NCBI GenBank assembly: GCA_002427745.1
Contig: DIYF01000025.1
Span: 989-21,844, forward strand
DNA: 20,856 nucleotides
Reading direction: 5' to 3'
Source: Roseivirga sp. UBA6061
GTDB taxonomy: Bacteria > Bacteroidota > Bacteroidia > Cytophagales > Cyclobacteriaceae
In this document: piece by piece, positions 14,942 through 20,856 of the stretch
Numbering within the stretch: the stretch's first letter is position 1
Layout: each line of letters starts with the position of its first letter
Made by a program: the position numbers and the translations under genes
The notes under the pieces: model-generated
Told to the model about the DNA's origin: nothing
Seen by the model: the letters and a program-made list of their open reading frames with translations, nothing else
Databases searched by the model: none

Positions 14942-16504
14942 CTAGAACCAGTTAGGCAGGCTGACCGAAATCCAGACAATGATGACAAAGAAAGCCAGCA
15001 AAATGTAAACACTTCGCTGATTGAAGTTGATAGGCTCTACCTCGATACTTTCGTCAGAGGCCATGGCTTTCGGAGCCATAGTACTCACCAGATAAGCCAC
15101 CACAAAAGCCACTACAGCTCCAATGGCATTCCACCAAAACCAGAAAATCTCAGGCACAGCCAGCCACAGATAGATGTTAAGCCCTACGCCTGCCAGTAAA
15201 CCAACATTGGCACCCAGACCATTTACTTTTTTCACCAACATCGCGGCAATGAAAATAGCCAATATAGGGCCGAATGAAACAGACCCGACCTTATTGATAG
15301 CTTCGATTACTGTATCAGCAATATCTCCTACAAAAAAGGCTATCACCACGCAAACCACACCCCAGAAAAGAGCTGTCAGCCTGGAGAGTCCCATATATTT
15401 CTTTTCAGGCAGGTTTTTACCCCTGGCAAACAGGTCTTCCACAGAAGCAGCACTCAGTGAATTGACAGCCGAACTAAGAGAAGACATGGCCGCAGAGAAA
15501 ATAGCCACGATCAGGAGGCCAATCACTCCATTCGGGAGATAGTCTTTAATGAATACCGGGATCATTTTATCCGGCTGACCTTCAGGAATCTGAGAAAAGA
15601 AGCCTCCCTCATTCATAGCAAAGGTGCCTACCACCAGCCCCATGACACAGTAGGCCAGGGTAACCGGAAAACGCAGCAATCCATTCGCTACCAGCGTCTG
15701 ACGCATGGTCTTGACACTACTGGCAGACAGCAGACGCTGCACCTGGCTCTGGTCTGTGCCATAATAAGACACATAAAGAAAGAAACCTCCCACCAGCATA
15801 GGCCAGAAGCCAAAGCCATCTCCATTAACCCCTAATGAAGAGAAGTCTACCGCTGTGAGTCTGGCCGGGTCTACCTTATCTACAAAGTTGCCCCAGCCAC
15901 CCAGGTAGTGGAGCCCGAAACCAAAGCAGATGATGATACCCACAAAGAGAATAATCATCTGGATCATATCTCCGTAAACCACAGCCTTCATTCCACCGAA
16001 AAGAGAGTAGATCATGGTGACAATGCCAATAATGACGATGCTCTGCCACATGGGAATCTCCATGACACTTTCCAGGATAATGGCAACGGTATAGATCATC
16101 ACTCCGGTACCAAAGGCCCGGCTGATCTGAAACACAATGCTCAGCAAGACCCTGGTGCTGGCGTCAAACCTTCTTTCAAGAAATTCATAGACGCTTACGA
16201 TACCGGACTTGTAGAAAGTAGGCACCAATACCACCATCAGAAAGATCATAGCCAGTGGCACGGCAAACTCATAGGTAAGCCATACCATACCTCCTCCCTG
16301 CTTGAGGCCTACAAAGGCAGGAGCAGAAATAAAACTCACGGCAGAAAGCTGGGTAGCAGCGGTACTCATAGCCAGCGGAAACCAGCCAAAGCTCCTGCCC
16401 CCGAGGTAGTAGTCGTTTTTATCTGCTTGATTTTTGAAAATAAAACCGAGGCACAGAAAGCCACCGATATAGAGGAAGATAATGGCGTAATCTAAGAAGT
16501 TCAT
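14942..16504 (-). CDS. Sodium/solute symporter (SSS family)
   Basis: This 520-residue inner-membrane protein has about 13 hydrophobic segments. SSS hallmarks are visible: DYYLGGRSFGW near 31-41, GGMKAVVYGDMIQ at 170-182, YGTDQSQVQR at 248-257, and the sodium-site helix FSAAMSSLSSAVNSLS at 336-351. The overall form is closest to the SGLT-like sugar or organic-solute branch; it is not a clear proline carrier. Its ATG overlaps the TAA stop of the upstream GH63 gene by one base (TAATG), a sign of coupled translation, and the glycerate kinase follows after 3 bases. The substrate is therefore inferred to be mannosylglycerate, glucosylglycerate or glycerate, but the sequence alone does not prove this. 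Confidence 0.93.
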   Translation of the reverse strand: MNFLDYAIIFLYIGGFLCLGFIFKNQADKNDYYLGGRSFGWFPLAMSTAATQLSAVSFISAPAFVGLKQGGGMVWLTYEFAVPLAMIFLMVVLVPTFYKSGIVSVYEFLERRFDASTRVLLSIVFQISRAFGTGVMIYTVAIILESVMEIPMWQSIVIIGIVTMIYSLFGGMKAVVYGDMIQMIILFVGIIICFGFGLHYLGGWGNFVDKVDPARLTAVDFSSLGVNGDGFGFWPMLVGGFFLYVSYYGTDQSQVQRLLSASSVKTMRQTLVANGLLRFPVTLAYCVMGLVVGTFAMNEGGFFSQIPEGQPDKMIPVFIKDYLPNGVIGLLIVAIFSAAMSSLSSAVNSLSAASVEDLFARGKNLPEKKYMGLSRLTALFWGVVCVVIAFFVGDIADTVIEAINKVGSVSFGPILAIFIAAMLVKKVNGLGANVGLLAGVGLNIYLWLAVPEIFWFWWNAIGAVVAFVVAYLVSTMAPKAMASDESIEVEPINFNQRSVYILLAFFVIIVWISVSLPNWF

Positions 16505-17847
16505 TAGTCAGCAATTAGGTCAAGCACGACCGCAGCAGTCCAGGAAAAATGGTCTCCTCCATAACCATGTTCCAGCTGATCGGCCACGGATGTCCGCGGA
16601 TCGAAATATTCGTGAAAGCCTAATTTATCAACTAAATCGAGAAAATCCCATTTGACCCTTTTGGCGGTTCCCATAAAACCATAATCGCGTAAGCCATGGT
16701 AAATCAGCCAGTTCATTTGTGGCCAGATGGGGCCCTTCCAGTATTTCTTCGGATCAAAAATCCAGTGATCGATATCAAAACTCGGTACCACTCTGAAACC
16801 TTCAGGTCTGTCGGCCACATCATACAGATTATTCCGAAGCTTACGCGCCCTTTTCTCATCGGGTATACCCGCAAATAATGATACATAAGCCCCGATCTCT
16901 TTGAGTCTGATATGGCGGTGATTGCGCATATCAAACGGGGCATAAGTTTCCATATCTTCTACCCAGAGCTTTTGATCAAAAGCCCTAATACTTTGCTTGT
17001 TCCAGTCCCTGATCTCCTCCACATCAAAGCCGAAGCGCTGCCCCAGTCGGATGAGGCTTTCGTTTGACTTGATGAGCACTGCGTTAAAAAGAGTATCCTG
17101 TACCAGAAAGGGAGACTCATCAGAAATACCTGTGCCCATATAGGCATGCCTCTTACCCAGCTCCATGAGGTAGACATAACAGTCATAATCTGACTGTGAC
17201 GGACGCTCGGAAGGGTCAGCAATTTTATTATCAAAACGCTCATAGGGCGGCAGATCCCCGGGCATGATCTTCATACTCTTAAGAATATCATCCCATAGCG
17301 GTGAGTTATCTCTGCCCGAAGCCCAGGGGTGATAAATATAGGCCAGCCCTTCTTTATTGGGATCGCGATGGTCGTAGTAGTAACGATGGAGCTTGACAAT
17401 TTTAGGAAAGATGCGCTTGACAAAAGCAATAAGCTTATCATGATCCGGAGCCATGGTGAGCATACGCTCCAGGATAAAACCGTGCACTGCGGGCTGTGTT
17501 ATTCCTGAGGTCTCCACATGTTTGGAAGAGTGGTCAAATTTGCTGGATTGCCAATAGTCCGGCCCGGGGAAATAGCCCTCCCGCTTCTTGCTGTGGAAGA
17601 CAATATGTGGCAGCATGCCATTATCCCACTGACCTAAAAACAGGTTTTCCAGCTCAGAAATGGCCTGATCTACATCAAAATGGGCAAAGCCCATGGCCAC
17701 AAAACCTGAATCCCAGTTCCACTGATAGGGGTAAAGCTTCTTACTGGGGACGGTATACCCACCGGTTAAAACATTACCAGCCAGTATTCCTTTTGCCTCC
17801 CGGCACAACCGTTCGGCATCTATGCGCGCTATAGATTCCGTAATCAT
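16504..17847 (-). CDS. GH63 glycosidase, probable mannosylglycerate/glucosylglycerate hydrolase
   Basis: This 447-residue protein has no signal peptide, so it acts in the cytoplasm. It is an (alpha/alpha)6-barrel glycosidase of family GH63. YQWNWDSGFVAMG lies at 41-53, the likely general acid Asp180 is in WASGRDNSP, KKYWKGPIWPQMNW is at 367-380, and the likely catalytic base Glu426 is in DQLEHGYGGDHFSWT. Its size and form match the small bacterial hydrolases that split alpha-mannosylglycerate or alpha-glucosylglycerate into hexose and glycerate, rather than the much larger eukaryotic glucosidase I. The gene order supports this: a symporter and a glycerate kinase follow with a 1-base overlap and a 3-base gap. 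Mannosyl- and glucosylglycerate cannot be told apart from sequence. Trehalase-like or other glucosidase activity is a weaker alternative. Confidence 0.83.
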   Translation of the reverse strand: MITESIARIDAERLCREAKGILAGNVLTGGYTVPSKKLYPYQWNWDSGFVAMGFAHFDVDQAISELENLFLGQWDNGMLPHIVFHSKKREGYFPGPDYWQSSKFDHSSKHVETSGITQPAVHGFILERMLTMAPDHDKLIAFVKRIFPKIVKLHRYYYDHRDPNKEGLAYIYHPWASGRDNSPLWDDILKSMKIMPGDLPPYERFDNKIADPSERPSQSDYDCYVYLMELGKRHAYMGTGISDESPFLVQDTLFNAVLIKSNESLIRLGQRFGFDVEEIRDWNKQSIRAFDQKLWVEDMETYAPFDMRNHRHIRLKEIGAYVSLFAGIPDEKRARKLRNNLYDVADRPEGFRVVPSFDIDHWIFDPKKYWKGPIWPQMNWLIYHGLRDYGFMGTAKRVKWDFLDLVDKLGFHEYFDPRTSVADQLEHGYGGDHFSWTAAVVLDLIAD

Positions 17848-17867
17848 CTTATCTTATTATAAATAAA

Positions 17868-17898
17868 AGGAGACCGGTTGTCCATGAACCGGTCTCCT
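17868..17898 (-). promoter_or_regulatory. 12-bp perfect inverted repeat at the start of the GH63 operon transcript
   Basis: AGGAGACCGGTT (17868-17879) and AACCGGTCTCCT (17887-17898) pair perfectly around a 7-base loop. Read on the minus strand, the hairpin is followed by TTTTATTTATAATAAG and then, 20 bases after the stem, the GH63 start codon. It lies directly downstream of a -7 element, so transcription should begin at its edge. It may be an operator, a 5'-end stabilising hairpin or an attenuator-type terminator. Confidence 0.7.
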
Positions 17899-17903
17899 GA
17901 TAG

Positions 17904-17911
17904 CAAAGATA
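17904..17911 (-). promoter_or_regulatory. -7 promoter element of the GH63-symporter-glycerate kinase operon
   Basis: The minus strand reads TATCTTTG, an exact match to TAnnTTTG. The implied transcription start is near 17898, about 50 bases before the ATG. A CAAA for the -33 box lies at 17944-17947, farther than the usual spacing, so the upstream element is uncertain. The rest of the 248-base gap (17848-18095) holds the upstream terminator at 18029-18061 and nothing else recognised. Confidence 0.6.
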
Positions 17912-18028
17912 AAAAATTAGGGTTTCTGTAAAAGGTGAGTTTGCAAAAGGGATTTCTCAGAGGGTCACAAATTAAGCCGGATGGCTGGCTGATCTTCAGT
18001 GGAGTAGTCAACTGATTCCATCATTATC

Positions 18029-18061
18029 CAAAAAACAAAAAACCAGGACCGTATGCCCTGG
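18029..18061 (-). terminator. Rho-independent terminator of the WYL operon
   Basis: The minus strand has CCAGG (18061-18057) pairing with CCTGG (18047-18043), extended inward by one more pair past a mismatch, and then TTTTTTGTTTTTTGG. It lies about 35 bases past the stop of the dihydrofolate-reductase-like gene, so it closes that operon and separates it from the GH63 operon. Confidence 0.9.
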
Positions 18062-18095
18062 CTTTGAAATGAAGTGATAAAAAATGTGTTCTTGA

Positions 18096-18632
18096 TTAGT
18101 TTGCTTCAAGGCTGTAAACCAGCTCAGAAACACCTGAACTATAAGTGGTGCACGAGGTAAGGCGTAATAGCTTTCGGTCATAGCCCTCCGTAAAGAGCGG
18201 CACACCTTCACCCAGTATAACAGGCATAACAAAAAGTCGTATTTCATCTATCAGGCCGGCATCAAGGCAAAGCTGATTCACACCGGCACCACCTACCAGC
18301 CAGATGTCCTTACCTTCTTCCTTTTTGAGCTCCTGAATGCGTTCAACAATTCTCTCACTCAGAAAGGTTACTTCTTCATTGTCCTCAAGCGCACTATTCC
18401 TGGTGACAACAAAGTTTCGTTTATCTGCATAAGGAAAGGGCATGTCCTGCCGCTTGATCCAGCGATAAGTGGTATTACCCATAATGGTAGTGTCCACACC
18501 TGCATAGAAGTGATAGTAACCGTAATCCGACTTATCGGGATTGGGAACTTCTTCCAGCCATTTAACATCGTCATCAGGTCCGGCAATCTTTCCATCCAGA
18601 CTCATGGCGATATACAGTATCAGCTTTCTCAT
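18096..18632 (-). CDS. Dihydrofolate reductase-like protein (RibD C-terminal domain family)
   Basis: This 178-residue cytoplasmic protein carries a DHFR/RibD-C fold. MSLDGKIAGPDDDVKWL opens at residue 10, MGNTTYRWI (51-59) and VVTRN (75-79) belong to the nucleotide-binding region, and IWLVGGAGVNQLCLDAGLID (109-128) with PVILGEGVPLF completes the family pattern. Proteins of this type (YyaP/YwjB-like) are NADPH-dependent reductases of unknown substrate and are not the essential folA enzyme. The start codon overlaps the stop of the GyrI-like gene by four bases (ATGA). It is the last gene of the operon, as the terminator at 18029-18061 shows. Confidence 0.88.
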   Translation of the reverse strand: MRKLILYIAMSLDGKIAGPDDDVKWLEEVPNPDKSDYGYYHFYAGVDTTIMGNTTYRWIKRQDMPFPYADKRNFVVTRNSALEDNEEVTFLSERIVERIQELKKEEGKDIWLVGGAGVNQLCLDAGLIDEIRLFVMPVILGEGVPLFTEGYDRKLLRLTSCTTYSSGVSELVYSLEAN

Positions 18633-19234
18633 TTGACAGCGTAGCGCAGTATGGTTTTCAATTTGTCTTCTGCGACTTTCCTGGGATCAGAAATATAGAT
18701 CTCGTGATGATAGCCATTCATCTCCAGGCCGTACTCATTCATAAAGGCATATAGCTTATCAAGCGACTCTTTTTCCTGATCATAAGACCCGATATGCATG
18801 ATCTGTACGGACCGTCCTTCATGGATCTGCTCAAACCTGAGCTGATGATTAGCCGATAGTTTTCCTTTGTTGAGAGCAGCGGTTACTGCCTGCTTAAACT
18901 CTGTATCTCCTACAAAGTCCGGCATGCGAAACATGATTTTCCAGTGCCACTCGTTTCTCGGTGTTTCGTCATAGGGCAGGTCTCCGGTCACCCACCAAAA
19001 GGCTTCCATTTTGGGTACGGTAAAGTCCATATCCTGGGCCTTGCAGATAAACTTGATGCCATAAGCCACGGCATAGCACTGCTCTATAGCTGAGTGGAAC
19101 AAAGGATCTTCAGGAGCAGAAACTCCTTCTACCGTCAGGTAATAGTAGGGCTCCAGATCTACAATCTGCGGAATCATTTTGGCCTTGTAGTACTCAGGGT
19201 AAGCCTTGGTCATATCCAGTTTTGACATAATCAT
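18629..19234 (-). CDS. GyrI-like small-molecule-binding domain protein
   Basis: This 201-residue protein has no signal peptide. It resembles the stand-alone GyrI-like (YyaA/SbmC-type effector-binding) proteins of Bacteroidota: PEYYKAKMIPQIVDLEPYYY near the start, EAFWWVTGDLPYDETPRNEW (115-134) with its conserved tryptophans, GRSVQIMHIGSYDQE (165-179), and YHHEIYISDPRKVAEDKLKT near the end. Such domains bind hydrophobic small molecules; some hydrolyse or sequester toxic compounds. It lies between the monooxygenase-like gene (22 bases upstream) and the DHFR-like gene (4-base overlap). The start may be Met1 or Met3 (MSKLDMTKAYPE); Met3 gives the more usual N terminus. Confidence 0.82.
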   Translation of the reverse strand: MIMSKLDMTKAYPEYYKAKMIPQIVDLEPYYYLTVEGVSAPEDPLFHSAIEQCYAVAYGIKFICKAQDMDFTVPKMEAFWWVTGDLPYDETPRNEWHWKIMFRMPDFVGDTEFKQAVTAALNKGKLSANHQLRFEQIHEGRSVQIMHIGSYDQEKESLDKLYAFMNEYGLEMNGYHHEIYISDPRKVAEDKLKTILRYAVK

Positions 19235-19256
19235 GATATTTTGGGTTTAAAGGTTT

Positions 19257-19562
19257 TTATTTAAAAAATGTGAAGTGGTCCATGAATTCTATTTTCTCAA
19301 AAGCCTCCACCCAGGGCTTTAACTCCATTTTTTGTACAATGGCAGCAGCAGCGGCCTGCGCTTCTTTCAGGCTGTTCCAATAGACGATATCCACGAAGGT
19401 GTTTGAGTTTTTGACCGAACGGAAAGTGTCATAGCCCATAAGCCCGGGGAAGTTTCTTATCTCTCTGCGAGCCATTTCCAGCAAGAAACCATAGCGCTCT
19501 TCCACTTCCGGCTTTATATGATATACCACCAGTTCGGTTATTGATGGTTTGTTTTCGCTCAT
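19257..19562 (-). CDS. Antibiotic biosynthesis monooxygenase-like small protein (ABM fold)
   Basis: This 101-residue protein has the layout of a dimeric ferredoxin-like barrel: a first strand ITELVVYHIKPE, a helix with REIRNFPGLMGY, a second pair of strands DTFRS and FVDIVYWNSLKEAQAAA, then a helix and a C-terminal strand DHFTFFK. These fit the ABM/DUF3291-type superfamily, whose members include cofactor-free monooxygenases and heme-degrading enzymes. The true activity is not evident. It is the first gene after the WYL regulator (117-base gap containing a TGACA-N6-TGTCA site) and precedes the GyrI-like gene by 22 bases. Confidence 0.75.
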   Translation of the reverse strand: MSENKPSITELVVYHIKPEVEERYGFLLEMARREIRNFPGLMGYDTFRSVKNSNTFVDIVYWNSLKEAQAAAAAIVQKMELKPWVEAFEKIEFMDHFTFFK

Positions 19563-19608
19563 TACTTTGATTGGTTATTGATGATGAAGCGAAGTAAAAG
19601 GCAGGAAG

Positions 19609-19624
19609 TGACAACCCTATGTCA
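19609..19624. promoter_or_regulatory. Inverted repeat TGACA-N6-TGTCA upstream of the ABM-like gene
   Basis: A perfect 5-bp inverted repeat with a 6-base spacer lies 47 bases before the ABM-like start codon, between the WYL regulator gene and its likely targets. It is the best candidate operator for that regulator in the window. Confidence 0.5.
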
Positions 19625-19679
19625 GTAGGAATTTGCTGAGCTTAATTTTCTGAAAAGAAATTTGAAAAGACAGACTGAA

Positions 19680-20633
19680 TCAGTCCTCGTAGTGGTCTCT
19701 CAGTTCGGCAATGCGCTCCAGCATGATATCTTTCAGAGAGGCCGGAGACACAATCTCAAGGGCATTACCATAAGACAGAAGCCATCTGGAAAAATAGTCG
19801 AGCGTGGGAGTCAGGAATTTCATATGCATCCGGCCTCCTTTCAACTCTTCACTCACAAAGCCCTGGTAATACTTCTGCTCCCCCATAAAGCGGGCTATCT
19901 GGCTGTCTACAGAGATTTCGACCTCCTCAAGATCGGTTCCGCGAACCAAATCTTCCATAAACTCAACGAAAGGCTTTCTGGCATCAGGATCAAAGGACTT
20001 ATCGAGCTTCTCCAGTTTGACAATCCGGTCTACCCTGAAATCACGGGGGGCCTTACGCAACCTACAGTAAGCCAGCAGATGCCAGTGGTTTCCGTAGAAG
20101 ATAAGCCCCAGCGGCTCCACTTCCCGACTGGAAAAACTCCCGGAATGATTGGCATAGTATCGGAACCCCAACACGGAGTGATCGATGAGTCCCTGCTGAA
20201 TGGTGGACAGAAAATTATTGGGAAAATCTTCGCTTTCTACTTTCGGGATGTGTCTTACCATGATCTGAGATTCCAGTTTTTCCAGTTCGTCTTTCTCCTG
20301 CGACTTGAGTACCGATTTAATCTTGAGCATCGCCTCGCTGAAATTCTTTTCAATGGAATGATCAGACTGCCCTTCTATAAGCTTGGCTCCCAGCACCAGC
20401 GCATTGGCCTCCTCCTGGGTAAACATTACCGGAGGCAGATGATAGCCATCCAGCAGGAAATACCCTGTTCCTGCTTCAGCACCAATCGGTACACCTCCCT
20501 CTTCCAGGGCCCGAACATCACGATACACCGTTCTGAGGCTGATATCGAAACGGTCAGCTATCTCCTGTGCCTTTACCACCTTCTTACTTTGAAGTTGCAC
20601 AAGTATGGCTGTCAGACGATCAATACGGTTCAT
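19680..20633 (-). CDS. WYL-domain HTH transcriptional regulator (YafY-like)
   Basis: In this 317-residue protein an N-terminal winged helix-turn-helix spans residues 1-60 (KAQEIADRFDISLRTVYRDV at 21-40 is the recognition region, followed by the wing with GTGYFL). A WYL domain follows at about 140-210, where the name-giving triad is Trp184-His185-Leu186 in GNHWHLLAYC and the ligand-contacting arginines lie in RDFRVDRI (197-204). A C-terminal extension (WCX-type, to 317) ends in a helix with RIAELRDHY. Such regulators usually control adjacent genes in response to a small ligand or nucleic acid. Here the three genes downstream, on the same strand, are likely targets. A 55-base gap separates it from the divergent gene at 20689. 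Confidence 0.93.
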   Translation of the reverse strand: MNRIDRLTAILVQLQSKKVVKAQEIADRFDISLRTVYRDVRALEEGGVPIGAEAGTGYFLLDGYHLPPVMFTQEEANALVLGAKLIEGQSDHSIEKNFSEAMLKIKSVLKSQEKDELEKLESQIMVRHIPKVESEDFPNNFLSTIQQGLIDHSVLGFRYYANHSGSFSSREVEPLGLIFYGNHWHLLAYCRLRKAPRDFRVDRIVKLEKLDKSFDPDARKPFVEFMEDLVRGTDLEEVEISVDSQIARFMGEQKYYQGFVSEELKGGRMHMKFLTPTLDYFSRWLLSYGNALEIVSPASLKDIMLERIAELRDHYED

Positions 20634-20688
20634 GGAAAAGAGGATATTTTGTGCTGCCTAAGCTAAAGAATTATTGCTATCATTGCCC

Positions 20689-20856
20689 ATGCTTACCACG
20701 CATTTGATGTTTTTTGGTATGTGGGTGATTTACTATGCCCTGCACAGTTACCTGGCCCTGAACCATGTAAAAGCGAGAGTGCCGCTGTCTGCACAAACCT
20801 ATCGTCTGCTTTACAGTGCATTTGCCGGGCTCGGGCTTCTTTTCATCCTCTTTTTC
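20689..20856 (+). CDS. 5' part of a membrane protein, possibly isoprenylcysteine methyltransferase/NnrU-like
   Basis: The frame opens at ATG 20689 and runs 56 codons to the window end without a stop. The product begins MLTTHLMFFGMWVIYYALHS and has two membrane segments, at about residues 5-24 and 40-56, with a short basic loop (LNHVKARV) between them. The pattern of LHSYLA, VKA and a YRLLYSAFA segment resembles membrane methyltransferases of the isoprenylcysteine methyltransferase/NnrU group. The catalytic C-terminal part lies outside the window, so this is tentative. It diverges from the WYL regulator. Confidence 0.6.
   Translation, partial: MLTTHLMFFGMWVIYYALHSYLALNHVKARVPLSAQTYRLLYSAFAGLGLLFILFF

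Noticed and set aside
15908..16495. 195-codon plus-strand frame opposite the symporter
   Set aside because: It is rich in His, Asn and Asp, as expected for the antisense of a hydrophobic membrane protein, and has no recognisable domain.
14942..16504. Symporter as a proline (PutP) or pantothenate carrier
   Set aside because: The gene is translationally coupled to a glycosidase and glycerate kinase, and the SSS motifs fit the broader sugar/organic-solute branch better; substrate left open.
19662..20666. 334-codon open frame on the plus strand, exactly opposite the WYL regulator
   Set aside because: It covers the regulator almost end to end, has no domain or signal of its own, and its composition follows from the codon pattern of the opposite strand. 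The regulator on the minus strand has full HTH and WYL motifs.
20678..20685. TATCATTG as the -7 element of the gene at 20689
   Set aside because: It has one mismatch to TAnnTTTG and lies only 4 bases from the start codon, so transcription would begin inside the gene.

Overview
The window looks like chromosomal DNA of a Bacteroidota bacterium, most likely a free-living or marine member of the Cytophagales. The grounds are a large outer-membrane TonB-dependent receptor with an N-terminal carboxypeptidase-regulatory-like domain, short lipoproteins with SAC lipoboxes, an M14 peptidase of the type common in that phylum, few Shine-Dalgarno sites, and several matches to the Bacteroidota -7 promoter element TAnnTTTG. 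No rRNA, tRNA, CRISPR array, insertion sequence or phage gene was recognised. The phylum call is an inference from gene families; the genus cannot be named.

Layout. Positions 1-42 hold the possible tail of a gene entering from the left. From 74 to 1497 lie a tandem pair of cysteine-rich lipoproteins and a small membrane protein, all on the minus strand. From 1541 to 7485 a TonB-dependent receptor (minus) and a secreted M14 metallopeptidase (plus) diverge from a 470-base control region that carries palindromes. Positions 7508-8043 hold an unrecognised 169-residue protein. Positions 8040-10165 (minus) are an overlapping three-gene set: a saccharopine/alanine dehydrogenase-like enzyme, deoxyribose-phosphate aldolase and acylphosphatase. 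Positions 10267-10788 encode a small secreted DUF1579-like protein.

The most interesting block is 10799-17898 (minus). Read 5' to 3' it encodes a GH63 enzyme of the mannosylglycerate/glucosylglycerate hydrolase type, a sodium/solute symporter (start overlaps the hydrolase stop by one base), a glycerate 2-kinase (3 bases later), a membrane-anchored LytTR transcription factor (24 bases later), and a lipoprotein that fuses an alpha/beta hydrolase to a seven-repeat LanC-like toroid. The first three make a coherent inferred pathway: uptake of a glycosylglycerate osmolyte (or of glycerate), hydrolysis to hexose plus glycerate, and phosphorylation of glycerate into lower glycolysis. The operon begins at a 12-bp perfect inverted repeat lying exactly where transcription should start. 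Three 10-bp direct repeats spaced 21 and 19 bp lie between the LytTR gene and the hydrolase-LanC gene and may be its regulatory sites. The LanC-like part appears to have lost all three zinc ligands, so it is not expected to be a lanthionine cyclase.

The right end (18029-20633, minus) is a WYL-domain regulator followed by an antibiotic-monooxygenase-like protein, a GyrI-like small-molecule-binding protein and a dihydrofolate-reductase-like protein, closed by a clear terminator. It looks like a self-regulated stress or detoxification operon. A divergent membrane protein (possibly isoprenylcysteine methyltransferase/NnrU-like) starts at 20689 and runs off the window.
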